DNA from: Streptomyces sp. CT34
Lineage (GTDB): Bacteria; Actinomycetota; Actinomycetes; Streptomycetales; Streptomycetaceae
Assembly: GCF_000805335.1 (NCBI RefSeq)
Contig: NZ_KN708638.1
Location: 7,747,256-7,811,255 of the forward strand
DNA length: 64,000 nucleotides
Direction of reading: 5' to 3'
A program made the translations under genes and the position numbers. Of this stretch, positions 8,530 to 16,229 are shown piece after piece (the first letter of the stretch is position 1; each line of letters begins with the position of its first letter). Below the pieces are notes generated by a model that saw only the letters and a list, made by a program, of their open reading frames with translations, was not told the origin of the DNA and ran no database searches.

Positions 8530-8727
8530 TCAGTCCTGGGATTTGGCGAAGTCGACAAGGCCGGCAAACGCCTGGGGGGTCAAGCTCAGTTGCGGACCGT
8601 CAGGGTTCTTGCTGTCACGGACTGGGACCACGCCGCGCGTGATGACGAGGTGGGTGGCGACCTCTATGCAGTCGCCGCCGTTGTTGCTGTAGGAAGATTT
8701 GAACCAGCGGGGGGATTCGGTCGTCAC
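8530..8727 (-). CDS. DUF397 domain protein
   Basis: This 65-residue protein has the family signature: WFKSSYSNNGGDCIEVA at the N-terminus and VRDSKNPDGPQLSL in the middle. DUF397 proteins are small actinobacterial partners of XRE/DUF5753 regulators (the WhiJ/BldB-like systems) and are thought to modulate the paired regulator. The start codon is a GTG overlapping the stop of the upstream XRE gene by four bases (GTGA, 8724-8727), so the two are translationally coupled. Confidence 0.92.
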   Translation of the reverse strand: MTTESPRWFKSSYSNNGGDCIEVATHLVITRGVVPVRDSKNPDGPQLSLTPQAFAGLVDFAKSQD

Positions 8728-9560
8728 GGGGTGCCCTTTCGTACCTGCTCGATCATGGCCACGGATGCCGCCTGGGACATAGCTTCGGCCTGTAGCTGAT
8801 GGTAAGCCGTCAGCACGGGCACCACGGAGGTGCTGTCTCGGTCCAGGTTTCCCTGCGCCTGGGATTCGGCGTAGCAGATCACGGACCGGTCGGGCAGTGT
8901 CAGCAAGTTGACCGGCAAGTCAAAGGTGCGACGCTCGCCCATCTCGTACGGTGCCACCTGTAACAGCGTGTTCGGCAACCCGGCGAACTGGATCAGGTGC
9001 GCCAGCTGGGCGTCCATCACCTTGGCCCCGCCAACGGGCCGACGGATACAGCTTTCATCCATGGTCACAAACACCATGGGTGGGCGGGGTCGGACCAGCG
9101 CCGCCTGCCGCTCTGCCAGGAACGCGACACGTTCATCCGCCTGTTCGGGTGTGATGGCGCCCCGTCGCACGGCGCTGTCAGCCAGTACGCGTGCGTACTC
9201 CGGTGTCTGCAACAAGCCGGGGATGATCCCGATGTTGTAAAGCCGGATCTCCACTGCCCGGCCTTCGTACTTGACGTACTCCGGGAACCCTTCCAGCAAC
9301 CCACCGTGCTTGATCTCGCGGTACTCGCGCTCGAACGCGTCTGCCGTGCCCACAAGGCCGAGCGCCACGTCTGTGCTACGCGAGAACCGAAGAGTCGGAG
9401 GCTTCCGGCCGGTTTCAACCGCCGAAATATGCACGCTGGAATATTCCGTGCGGTCGGCAAGGTCGTCCTGGGTCCAGCCGCGTGCTTCCCGTAGGCCGCG
9501 CAGGCGCGCCCCGTAAGCCGCTTGAGGTGAGGCGTCCGGGTTCAACTCCTTTCGATTCAA
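8724..9560 (-). CDS. XRE family regulator with DUF5753 domain
   Basis: About 278 residues. The N-terminal helix-turn-helix is GARLRGLREARGWTQDDLAD followed by HISAVETGRKPPT. The DUF5753 domain follows from about residue 100 (NIGIIPGLLQTPEYARVL, VTMDESCIRRPVGG, LLQVAPYEMGERRTFD). It pairs with the overlapping DUF397 gene. The start is uncertain: a TTG at 9560 gives a natural N-terminus (LNRKELNPDAS), but the frame is open further upstream and no ribosome binding site is ideal. It is divergent from a small four-gene operon, which may be its target or part of the same module. Confidence 0.85.
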   Translation of the reverse strand: MNRKELNPDASPQAAYGARLRGLREARGWTQDDLADRTEYSSVHISAVETGRKPPTLRFSRSTDVALGLVGTADAFEREYREIKHGGLLEGFPEYVKYEGRAVEIRLYNIGIIPGLLQTPEYARVLADSAVRRGAITPEQADERVAFLAERQAALVRPRPPMVFVTMDESCIRRPVGGAKVMDAQLAHLIQFAGLPNTLLQVAPYEMGERRTFDLPVNLLTLPDRSVICYAESQAQGNLDRDSTSVVPVLTAYHQLQAEAMSQAASVAMIEQVRKGTP

Positions 9561-9670
9561 GGGGTGTTCACCGACCTTTCGTTCGCTTCCAACAAGTTGA
9601 ATGCTTCCCAGGTGCGGTCCACGCTGAACCTCCCCAGTAGTGGAAGCGCTACAGAGAGGAGCAGACGACC

Positions 9671-9787
9671 GTGACGTGTGAGCGCACTCCCCCCGAAGCG
9701 CCTGCGGATCGACCGGCGCCGGAAGAGGTGGCCGACCGGCAGCACCTGGTCCAAAAGGAGAACCGGCGCTGGGGGTGGGGTCGGTGA
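9671..9787 (+). CDS. small hypothetical protein, first gene of overlapping mini-operon
   Basis: A GTG at 9671, with AGAGGAG at a suitable distance upstream, opens a 38-residue frame rich in Pro, Glu and Arg, ending RRWGWGR. I do not recognise the protein. Support comes from the ribosome binding site and from the four-base GTGA overlap with the next gene. Confidence 0.45.
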   Translation: MTCERTPPEAPADRPAPEEVADRQHLVQKENRRWGWGR

Positions 9788-9930
9788 GCTGCGACAGGTG
9801 CTCCGAGCTGCGCCGGGAACTTGCGCAAGCTGAACGCAGCGGCGACGCAACAAAGGCCATCGACTGTCGGGTACTACTGCGGCGGCACCCCCAGCACGAC
9901 GACGTGCCAGTGGAGACGGAGGACAAGTGA
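9784..9930 (+). CDS. small hypothetical protein with CxxC motif
   Basis: This is a 48-residue frame starting at a GTG that overlaps the preceding stop (GTGA, 9784-9787) and ending in a second GTGA overlap at 9927-9930. It begins SCDRCSELRRELAQAERSGD, so a CxxC pair and a charged helix are visible. The function is unknown. The chained overlaps argue that it is translated. Confidence 0.5.
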   Translation: MSCDRCSELRRELAQAERSGDATKAIDCRVLLRRHPQHDDVPVETEDK

Positions 9931-10130
9931 CGGACTCTCCGGCCGTAGTGAACCCCTTCGCGGGCACCCCGTACGAGAGCAGCCCCGAAGGATGGTGGAC
10001 ACCCTACGGGGGAGCGCTGGACGTGAAGTCAGGCGTTGTCCACCTCCCAGGCGGGTTCGAGCGCCCACCGTGCGTCCTCCCCGATTGCATGTGTTGCGAG
10101 GAAGGCGGGTCCCGTGCCCCGGGAACTTGA
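9927..10130 (+). CDS. small hypothetical Cys-rich protein
   Basis: 67 residues. The centre is aromatic (YESSPEGWWTPYGGAL) and the end carries four cysteines (PPCVLPDCMCCEEGG), which could bind metal. Its GTG start overlaps the previous stop by four bases, and the next gene begins inside its last codons. The family is not recognised. Confidence 0.55.
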   Translation: MTDSPAVVNPFAGTPYESSPEGWWTPYGGALDVKSGVVHLPGGFERPPCVLPDCMCCEEGGSRAPGT

Positions 10131-10419
10131 CCACGTAGACGAATCCTTTTTCAGCGACGAGCCTCGCGAACAGGCGACAGCAACGGGTGTGGCGCTGGTC
10201 AACGCACTACGTCGGCTCGGTGTTGACCTCCCGGACATCGAGCTTTTGGCGCCGTGCGAAAACTGTGATCACGAGTACTCGTTCCGACTTGGGCAGGTGG
10301 GCGTGGAAGATGCGCAGGCAATGGCGCACGCCATTGACCACCGACTCGATGTGCTGGAAGCCATTAGCCAGCAGTGGAACCGCGCCACCCCACAGGTTGC
10401 CGAGGTGGACGACCTGTAG
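10114..10419 (+). CDS. hypothetical protein, last gene of mini-operon
   Basis: About 101 residues from the GTG at 10114, overlapping the previous gene by 17 bases. GAGGAAGG precedes the start. The sequence is acidic, with a CENCDHEYSF motif near residue 55 and an amphipathic C-terminal helix. An upstream ATG at 10036 in the same frame would lie inside the preceding gene and is less likely. I do not recognise the family. With the three genes before it, it forms a tightly overlapping unit divergent from the XRE/DUF397 pair. Confidence 0.6.
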   Translation: MPRELDHVDESFFSDEPREQATATGVALVNALRRLGVDLPDIELLAPCENCDHEYSFRLGQVGVEDAQAMAHAIDHRLDVLEAISQQWNRATPQVAEVDDL

Positions 10420-10595
10420 ACCCCTGGCGCTGTCAGTCGCCGGGCGGCTGGATCGGGCGACCGCGCGTGAACTCCCGCTACTCGTCGTGTCAGAGGACAC
10501 TGACCAGCACGGCTCTCGCGGGACGGAGCTGCCCGGTGGCGTGCGGGCGGGGCTCGGCTGTGCTCTGGCTCGACCACGCCGACCCGCCAGCAGCG

Positions 10596-10620
10596 GTTCC
10601 GGAACAGGCGATTCCGGAAC
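10596..10620. promoter_or_regulatory. pair of TTCCGGAAC palindromes upstream of sigma factor gene
   Basis: GTTCCGGAAC at 10596-10605 is a perfect 10-bp palindrome. ATTCCGGAAC follows at 10611-10620, and a half-site GTTCCGG lies at 10655-10661. They fall in the 278-bp gap before the SigJ gene. Spacing between the two full copies is 15 bp. A regulator-binding role is an inference. Confidence 0.35.
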
Positions 10621-10697
10621 GGCCGGCCGGCCCCGGCAGCGGCGGGCGATCACGGTTCCGGCTGGACAATACGGTGGCGGCCCGCTGATATGGGTGG

Positions 10698-11597
10698 GTG
10701 CTGACCGATCCCGCGACCGACGCCACCGAAGTCTTCGAAGCCCACCGCCCGTTGCTGTACGGAGTGGCCTACCGCATGCTCGGCCGGGTCGCCGACGCCG
10801 AGGACGTGGTGCAGGACGCCTGGCTGCGCTGGTCGGGCGCCGACCGGTCCGCGGTGCGCGAACCGCGCGCCTATCTCGTACGGATCACCACCCGCCTGGC
10901 CGTCGACCGCCTCCGGCAGGTCAGCTCCCGCCGCGAGTCCTACGTGGGCCCCTGGCTTCCCGAACCGCTCGCCACCGACGTCCTGGTGTCCGGCGGCACC
11001 GCGCCCGACACCGCCGAGCGCGCCGTCTTCGCCGAGTCCGTCACGTTCGCCGTCCTCGTCGTCATGGAGTCGCTCTCCCCCCTGGAGCGCGCCGTCTTCG
11101 TCCTCCGGGAGGCGTTCGGCTACCCGTACGCGGAGATCGCCACCACCCTGGAGCGCAGCGAGGCGGCGGTGCGCCAACTGGCCGGCCGGGCCCGGCGGCA
11201 CGTGGCGGACGGCACCCCGCGGTTCGAGGTCGACCCGGACCGGCAGCGCGAGCTGACCGAGCGCTTCCTGGCCGCCGCGGCCGGGGACGACCTGGACGGG
11301 CTGCTGAGCCTGCTCGCGGCGGACGCGCGACTGGTCGGCGACAGCGGTGGCAAGGCCAAGGCCCCGCTGCGGATCATCGAGTCCCCCGACAAGGTCGCGC
11401 GGTTCCTGCTCGGAGTCGCCGGCGGCCTGCCGCCCGGCCCGGGGCTCGCCTTCCGCGAACTCAACGGCGGCCTGGCGCTGTTGATCCACTACGGCGGCAC
11501 CGTCGACACCCTTCTCCAACTCGGCGTCCAGGACGGCAAGATCCAGACCATCTACATCATCCGCAACCCGGACAAGCTGGCGTTGCTGACGGTCTGA
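10698..11597 (+). CDS. sigJ: ECF41-type RNA polymerase sigma factor SigJ
   Basis: 299 residues. The sigma2 region is EAHRPLLYGVAYRMLGRVAD with EDVVQDAWLRW. The sigma4 region is LSPLERAVFVLREAFGYPY followed by ERSEAAVRQLAGRARRHV. A SnoaL-like C-terminal extension of about 110 residues is diagnostic of the ECF41 group, as are the linker WLPEPL, the GDSGGKAKAP loop (group pattern DGGGK) and the NPDKL near the end. In this group the C-terminal domain acts as a built-in regulator instead of an anti-sigma factor. The usual neighbouring oxidoreductase or carboxymuconolactone-decarboxylase target gene is not seen here. The start is a GTG. Confidence 0.88.
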   Translation: MLTDPATDATEVFEAHRPLLYGVAYRMLGRVADAEDVVQDAWLRWSGADRSAVREPRAYLVRITTRLAVDRLRQVSSRRESYVGPWLPEPLATDVLVSGGTAPDTAERAVFAESVTFAVLVVMESLSPLERAVFVLREAFGYPYAEIATTLERSEAAVRQLAGRARRHVADGTPRFEVDPDRQRELTERFLAAAAGDDLDGLLSLLAADARLVGDSGGKAKAPLRIIESPDKVARFLLGVAGGLPPGPGLAFRELNGGLALLIHYGGTVDTLLQLGVQDGKIQTIYIIRNPDKLALLTV

Positions 11598-11638
11598 CCC
11601 ACCGGGCAGGCCCCGGTCCCCGCCGGCCTGGCCGCAGA

Positions 11639-11664
11639 GCGGCGGCAGGGGCTGCTGCCGCCGC
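11639..11664. terminator. bidirectional hairpin between sigJ and DUF4142 genes
   Basis: A perfect 10-bp stem, GCGGCGGCAG (11639-11648) with CTGCCGCCGC (11655-11664), and a 6-nt loop lie between two convergent genes. Confidence 0.55.
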
Positions 11665-11699
11665 CCTCCGGCTGACGTCTCCGGTGTCGGCGGTCGGGC

Positions 11700-12239
11700 T
11701 CAGGTGCCCTCTCCCTTGACGGTGTGGCAGGTTCCGCCGGTGACCGCCTGGAGGTGCTTTGCCACGGTGGGCCGGGCGGTCCGGGCGAGCGCGCGGACCT
11801 TGGTGTCCTTGCCGGAGGAGGTTTCCTTGTCGATCAGTGCGAGGGCCTGCCGGTGGCTGGTGTCCTGGTCCCGCAGCCACACCCGGTTGTAGTCCCGCTT
11901 ACCGTGCAGGGACTTCAGCGAGGTGAGCTGTTTCTGCTGGGCTGCCGCCGCCTTGGCGGGCAGGGTGACGCCCTTGCTGCGGGCCAGCTTCACGACCTGC
12001 GCATCGAACTTGGTGTGGTCGCGCACGAACATGTCCGCCGCCTTTTTCACACAGCTGCTGCTGGAGTGCTTCTGGGCGTCCTTGGCGGCGGCGATCTCGG
12101 CGAGATTGCCCTGGTGGATGGTCTTGAGGAAGGTGGCGTCGGATCCGGTGACCGGGGCTGCCGTGGCCGGAACGGTGAGTCCGGCCAGGGCGAGCGCCAT
12201 GGTCGCGACGGCTGTGCCGCACGGGCGGTTCATTCGCAT
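11700..12239 (-). CDS. secreted DUF4142 domain protein
   Basis: 179 residues from the ATG at 12239, which has GGAGG six bases upstream. A Sec-type signal peptide is visible (MRMNRPCGTAVATMALALAG, with cleavage likely after the TAA in VPATAAP). The mature protein is helical: DATFLKTIHQGNLAEIAAAK, then MFVRDHTKFDAQVVKLARS, matching the ferritin-like four-helix DUF4142 fold. Two cysteines (SSSSCVKK and GGTCHTVKG) could form a disulfide outside the cell. Function in the family is largely unknown. The frame is open further upstream, but that part looks like non-coding GC-rich sequence. Confidence 0.85.
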   Translation of the reverse strand: MRMNRPCGTAVATMALALAGLTVPATAAPVTGSDATFLKTIHQGNLAEIAAAKDAQKHSSSSCVKKAADMFVRDHTKFDAQVVKLARSKGVTLPAKAAAAQQKQLTSLKSLHGKRDYNRVWLRDQDTSHRQALALIDKETSSGKDTKVRALARTARPTVAKHLQAVTGGTCHTVKGEGT

Positions 12240-12557
12240 GGTGTCCTCCACGTGTCCGTGGAACCGGATGAAGAGCCGGCCGGTGGGCCGGGCGCCCCGT
12301 GCAGCGGACGCCGGACCCGCCGTCTCCGGGGCAATGCTGACTGCCTTCGCCCCCCGCTCGCCTTCCGAGCCACCCGACGGACGTGCCACGACCTCCGGGG
12401 AATCCGGGCCTGGCCTGAGCAACGTGACCGTGCGCGCCTGCCCGACCGGATACGCCCGAACGGGTGAAGGGTGGGGCGCCGCCACCATCAGCCCGCGGCC
12501 CCGCCCTGCCCCGGCCGGCGCCGCCCGCCCCGCCCCGTGCCCTCCGGCGAGTACGGC
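12240..12557. other. intergenic region with no recognised gene
   Basis: This 318-bp stretch lies between two leftward genes. It should contain the promoter of the DUF4142 gene and the transcript end of the racemase-like gene. I see no convincing coding frame, terminator or operator in it. Confidence 0.5.
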
Positions 12558-13340
12558 TCAGGACAAGCCCACTCCCGATCCGGTGGCTCGCCTCGCCCCA
12601 CACGGCCCGGAACGATCCGCGGCCCAGGTCGTCACCGACCCGTCGGACGCGCCTTGGACGTACGCGGCGCCACCGGTGAGTCGGGCGGCGGCCCGCAGAC
12701 CGTGCCGCGGGCTCGACAGCACCACGGGCCCGCCGCCGTCCGCCGCGTCCGCCGCCAGCCGGTCCGCCACGGCCGCGATCGACACCTGTGCCAGGACGAT
12801 CGCGTCGGTGTCTCCGGCGTCCCGCACCCGGCGCGCCGCGGCGGCGACCGCCGCCACACAGCCCTCCGTGTCCCCTGCCTCGTACCGGTCCCAGGCGCCC
12901 GGTACGAGCTCCGCCCGTACCCGCACCGTGCGCCCGGCCCGGTCGGCCTCGGCAGCGAGCAGCTCCGCCGTGGGCGCGAGTGTGCTCTCCACGGTGGCCA
13001 GGACCGTGATGCGGGTGCCGGCGGCGACGGCCGCCGCGGCCATTGGCCGGTCCACCCGCAGGACCGGCAGGTCCAGCGCGGCTCCGGCCGCCTCGGCGAC
13101 CGCACCGATCGTCGAGCAGGTGCACAGCACCGCCGCCGCCCCGTCGCCCGCCGCCCCGGCAAGCGCCCCGGCGACCTCCTCCGCCACCGCGTCGGGCCCC
13201 GACTCCCGTGCCATCGCGAGGAGTTCGGGCCGTACGAGATGTCGCAGCGGAAGGCCGGCGGCGTCCTGGTCGCGCAGCCCGTCGAAAACCGGGACGTGGA
13301 CGGGCGAGGTGTGCAGGAGCGTGAGCATGCCGCTGACCAT
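12558..13340 (-). CDS. aspartate/glutamate (hydantoin) racemase-like protein
   Basis: About 260 residues. The N-terminal motif is MLTLLHTSPVHVPVFDGLRD. The first catalytic cysteine is in AAAVLCTCSTIGAVAEAAG near residue 75, in the TCST context usual for the family. The second expected cysteine, in the late GxxxxxC motif, is not clear: that position reads DAIVLAQVSIAAVADR, with Ala-Gln in place of the Cys. Racemisation by the standard two-cysteine mechanism is therefore doubtful, and a related one-cysteine reaction is possible. The start is either 13340 or 13328. It is divergent from the GntR gene. Confidence 0.75.
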   Translation of the reverse strand: MVSGMLTLLHTSPVHVPVFDGLRDQDAAGLPLRHLVRPELLAMARESGPDAVAEEVAGALAGAAGDGAAAVLCTCSTIGAVAEAAGAALDLPVLRVDRPMAAAAVAAGTRITVLATVESTLAPTAELLAAEADRAGRTVRVRAELVPGAWDRYEAGDTEGCVAAVAAAARRVRDAGDTDAIVLAQVSIAAVADRLAADAADGGGPVVLSSPRHGLRAAARLTGGAAYVQGASDGSVTTWAADRSGPCGARRATGSGVGLS

Positions 13341-13408
13341 ACGGCCCGCGCTGTTCCCGCGGCGGTGCGGGGGGAAGGCCGGGTGGCCGCGCGGAAACGG
13401 ATGGTGGA

Positions 13409-13443
13409 TTGGTCTTGACCAAGGGTAAGGGCGGTCATATCGT
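13409..13443 (+). promoter_or_regulatory. GntR promoter with embedded operator
   Basis: TTGGTCTTGACCAA (13409-13422) is a perfect 6-2-6 dyad of the GGTC/GACC type used by several GntR/UTRA regulators. Its right half contains TTGACC (13415-13420), a -35 box, followed by a 17-bp spacer and TATCGT (13438-13443) as -10. Repressor binding would block the promoter directly. The site is shared with the divergent racemase-like gene. Confidence 0.6.
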
Positions 13444-13509
13444 CGGGATACTGCAACAACCTTTAATAAAGAAGCGCTCGAAATCCGGCCCGCACGCGGG
13501 CCCGCGTCC

Positions 13510-14256
13510 ATGGGGGTGGGGACCACGCAGCTCGAAACGGCTCCGGAGCCCAAGTACTGGCATCTCAAGACCGTGCTCAGCGAGGCGCTGGACTCGGAGT
13601 TCTCGGTCGGCGAGATCCTTCCCAACGAGCGGGACCTGGCCGCGCGGTTCGGCGTCGCACGGGCCACCCTCCGCCAGGCGCTCGAACAGCTGGAGCTGGA
13701 AGGCAGACTGCAGCGCCGCCGCGGAGTGGGTACCACCGTCGCGCCCCCGCGCGTCGGCGTGGCCGTCGACCCCGCCCGCCACACCTGGCCCGGCGCCGCC
13801 GGTGACGACTGGCAGCCGGTCGACGCCGTCGAGACCGACACGGTGCCCGCCGCGGTGGCCCGCCTCCTGGAGACGGCCCCCGGCGCCCCGGTCCACGTGG
13901 TCCGCCGCAACCGTGTCTCGGTCGGCCGGCCGGTCGCCGCCGAGCTGCTCTACGTGCCGTCCGAAGTGCTCCCCGGCTTCGCCGAGTTGACCACCGGCCC
14001 GGCGCGCGCCGGTGCGGTGCTGGCGGAGCTTCAGACACTGGAGCTGGACGGGCACGACCGCACCGTCGAGCTCGGCTCGGCCCGTGCGGAGGATGCCCGG
14101 CTGCTGGACCGGCTGCCGGGCGCGCCGGTCCTCGTCGTCACCACCCGCTATGTCTCCGCCGGCCGTACGGCCGCCGTCGCGGTCTCCACGTACCGGGCCG
14201 ACACCTGCCGGCTGACCTTCGGGGAGAGCGAGACGGAGCCGCTGCTCGCGGGCTGA
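13510..14256 (+). CDS. GntR family regulator with UTRA-type ligand domain
   Basis: 248 residues. The winged helix-turn-helix is SVGEILPNERDLAARFGVAR with ATLRQALEQLELEGRLQRRR and the wing GVGTTVAPP. From about residue 95 the UTRA-like domain follows (PVHVVRRNRVSVGRPVAAE, then LPGAPVLVVTTRYVSAGRTA), ending in a TYRADTCRLTF strand. The usual ligands of this subgroup are small acids or sugar phosphates; here the ligand is unknown. It probably controls itself and the divergent racemase-like gene through the operator at 13409. No strong ribosome binding site precedes the ATG, so a GTG at 13516 is an alternative. Confidence 0.85.
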   Translation: MGVGTTQLETAPEPKYWHLKTVLSEALDSEFSVGEILPNERDLAARFGVARATLRQALEQLELEGRLQRRRGVGTTVAPPRVGVAVDPARHTWPGAAGDDWQPVDAVETDTVPAAVARLLETAPGAPVHVVRRNRVSVGRPVAAELLYVPSEVLPGFAELTTGPARAGAVLAELQTLELDGHDRTVELGSARAEDARLLDRLPGAPVLVVTTRYVSAGRTAAVAVSTYRADTCRLTFGESETEPLLAG

Positions 14257-14321
14257 CCGCACCGCGCGAGCCCGCACCGTACGAACCTCCGGCGCGGGCC
14301 CGCGCCGCGCGCGCCCGCGCC

Positions 14322-15479
14322 TCACCGGCGGCCCGTCACCGTTCCCTCCACCGCGAAGAGTTCGCCCTCGACGTGGTCCAGCGCCAGCCGCAGCGCCCCG
14401 GTGGCGATGGCCGCCTCACCCAGCCGGGACAGCACGACCTCCGGCGGACGCAGGCAGTAGCGCGCCAACTCCCGGCGCAGCGGCGTAAGGACGCCCGCCA
14501 GCCCGGCCGCCCAGCCGCCGATCACCACCAGCTCCGGATCGAGTGCCAGCACCAGCGCGGCCACGTCGTGCACCAGCCGCCGGATGAACCGATCCACCGC
14601 CTCCCGCGCCTGCGCGTCGCCGTCCCGGGCCGCCGCGAACACCGCCGCCACCTGCGCCTCGTCCAGCGGGTGCAGCGGCTCCCCGGTCGTCGACAGCAGC
14701 TTCTCCGGCGTCGCCTCGCGGCCCAGCAGGTGCAGCGCGCCGATCTCCCCGGCCGCCCCGCCGAAGCCGCGGTGCAGCCGCCCGCCGATCAGCGAACCGG
14801 CCCCCGGGCTCAGCCCCGCCAGCACGAAGACGACGTCGTCCGAACCGGTCGCCGCGCCCTGCCAGTGCTCGGCCACCGCCGCCGCGTTGGCGTCGTTCTC
14901 CACCAGCACCGGGCAGCGGAACGACCGCCGCAGCCGCTCGCCCAGCGGGAGCCCCGTCCAGCCGGGCAGCGCGGTGCCCAGCCGGACCGTGCCGTCCGCC
15001 TCCACGATCCCCGGTCCGGCCACCCCGACCGCCCGCAGCGAACGGCGCGCCACGCCCGTCCGGCGGAGCAGATCGGCCACCACGGCACGCACCCGCTCCA
15101 GCCGCTCGTCCGCCGGCGCGGTCTCCGCCACCGGGCGCTGCGCGGAGTCCAGCACCTGTCCGCTCAGATCGGACAGCAGCGCGGCGACCCGATGGGGGCC
15201 GATCTCGATGCCCAGCAGATGCCCGGCCTCGGTACGGAAGCGGAACCGGCGGGCCGGCCGCCCCTGGCGCCGGGTCTCGCCCTCCTCGGCCGCCGCCTCG
15301 GCCACCAGCCCGGTCTCGATGAGCCCCTCGATCACGCCCTCGACCGTCGGCCGGGACAGGCCGGTCACCTGGACGAGGTCGGTGAGCGTGGGGGAGTCCG
15401 CGGCCCGCAGCACGTGCAGTACCACCGCGGAGTTGATCCGTCGCAGCAGGGACGGGTCCCCACCGGTGAGCCGACCCAA
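14322..15479 (-). CDS. ROK family transcriptional regulator
   Basis: About 385 residues. The N-terminal winged helix is LTDLVQVTGLSRPTVEGVIE with LIETGLVAE. The ROK sugar-kinase fold follows: LGIEIGPHRVAALLSDLSG (phosphate loop), then VENDANAAAVAEHW and an LHRGFGGAAGEIGALHLLG segment. The zinc-binding CxCGxxGC cluster of typical ROK proteins is absent after GEIG, so it may be a cluster-less regulator or respond differently. The start is a TTG at 15479 with AGGAG seven bases upstream; the frame remains open upstream but without support. It is divergent from the hypothetical gene at 15640. Confidence 0.8.
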   Translation of the reverse strand: MGRLTGGDPSLLRRINSAVVLHVLRAADSPTLTDLVQVTGLSRPTVEGVIEGLIETGLVAEAAAEEGETRRQGRPARRFRFRTEAGHLLGIEIGPHRVAALLSDLSGQVLDSAQRPVAETAPADERLERVRAVVADLLRRTGVARRSLRAVGVAGPGIVEADGTVRLGTALPGWTGLPLGERLRRSFRCPVLVENDANAAAVAEHWQGAATGSDDVVFVLAGLSPGAGSLIGGRLHRGFGGAAGEIGALHLLGREATPEKLLSTTGEPLHPLDEAQVAAVFAAARDGDAQAREAVDRFIRRLVHDVAALVLALDPELVVIGGWAAGLAGVLTPLRRELARYCLRPPEVVLSRLGEAAIATGALRLALDHVEGELFAVEGTVTGRR

Positions 15480-15639
15480 CGTCCCTCTCCTCGCCTCGCC
15501 TGTTCTGGCGGATCGTAGCCGGTCAGCGGGTGTGCGGCGAGTCGCGTGCGGCTCCCGCGGCGGCCCGGGGAGCGGTCCGCCGCGGTGATGCGGACCGCGC
15601 GGGCGGCCAATTGTCGGACCCCCGCGCTTTACTGACGTC

Positions 15640-16164
15640 ATGACACCCGACAAGCCGGTCACGCCCCGGACCACCCGACCCGACGCTCCCGACGCCCGCC
15701 GGCCCCCCGAAGTGCCGCGCCCCGCGCTGCGCGTGCTCGACGCATTACGGTCCCGGGCGTTCCCGGAGCGGCGGGAGCGGACCGCGGCCGGCGAGAGCGG
15801 ACCGGGATTCCATGTGGCGCGGTTGTGGGAGAGCGGGCCGTTGTGGGACGTGGATCCGGCGGAGGCCGAGGAACTGCGCGAGGAGTGCGCGGCCGAACTG
15901 GCGGCGCTGGTCACGGTGCTGTCCTTACGGTGGGGTGAGCCAGCCGTGGCGGACCTGGCGGAGACGCTGGAGCGGGCGGCGATGGGCCTGCCGGTACGGC
16001 CGCCGCTGGAGCTGCTCGCCGGACTGGTGCCGCGGATCCACACCTGGCAGGACGGGGACCGCTGGACCGCGGTCGGCGCGGGGCAGTGCGGACCGGAGCA
16101 GCCGTGCCAGGTGCTGGCGGCGATAGGGGAGGGGACGGCACCGCCGGGGACCCGCATACCGTAG
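15640..16164 (+). CDS. conserved-looking hypothetical protein
   Basis: 174 residues. The N-terminal 25 residues are Pro/Arg-rich and likely disordered. The remainder is alpha-helical with ECAAELAALVTVLSLRWGEP and LAETLERAAMGLPVRPPLEL. There is no signal peptide or membrane segment. I do not recognise the family. It starts with an ATG 160 bases from the divergent ROK gene and has normal high-GC codon use, which supports it being real. Confidence 0.6.
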   Translation: MTPDKPVTPRTTRPDAPDARRPPEVPRPALRVLDALRSRAFPERRERTAAGESGPGFHVARLWESGPLWDVDPAEAEELREECAAELAALVTVLSLRWGEPAVADLAETLERAAMGLPVRPPLELLAGLVPRIHTWQDGDRWTAVGAGQCGPEQPCQVLAAIGEGTAPPGTRIP

Positions 16165-16229
16165 CCGCACGCGGGCCGCCCGCCTGGATGCCGGCCGCAT
16201 TCCCTGAGGGAGCCCCGGTGGCCGTCCGG

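Noticed and set aside
14322..16157. 611-residue form of the ROK regulator
   Set aside because: The extra N-terminal part is antisense to the hypothetical gene at 15640 and has no family similarity; the TTG at 15479 has a good ribosome binding site.
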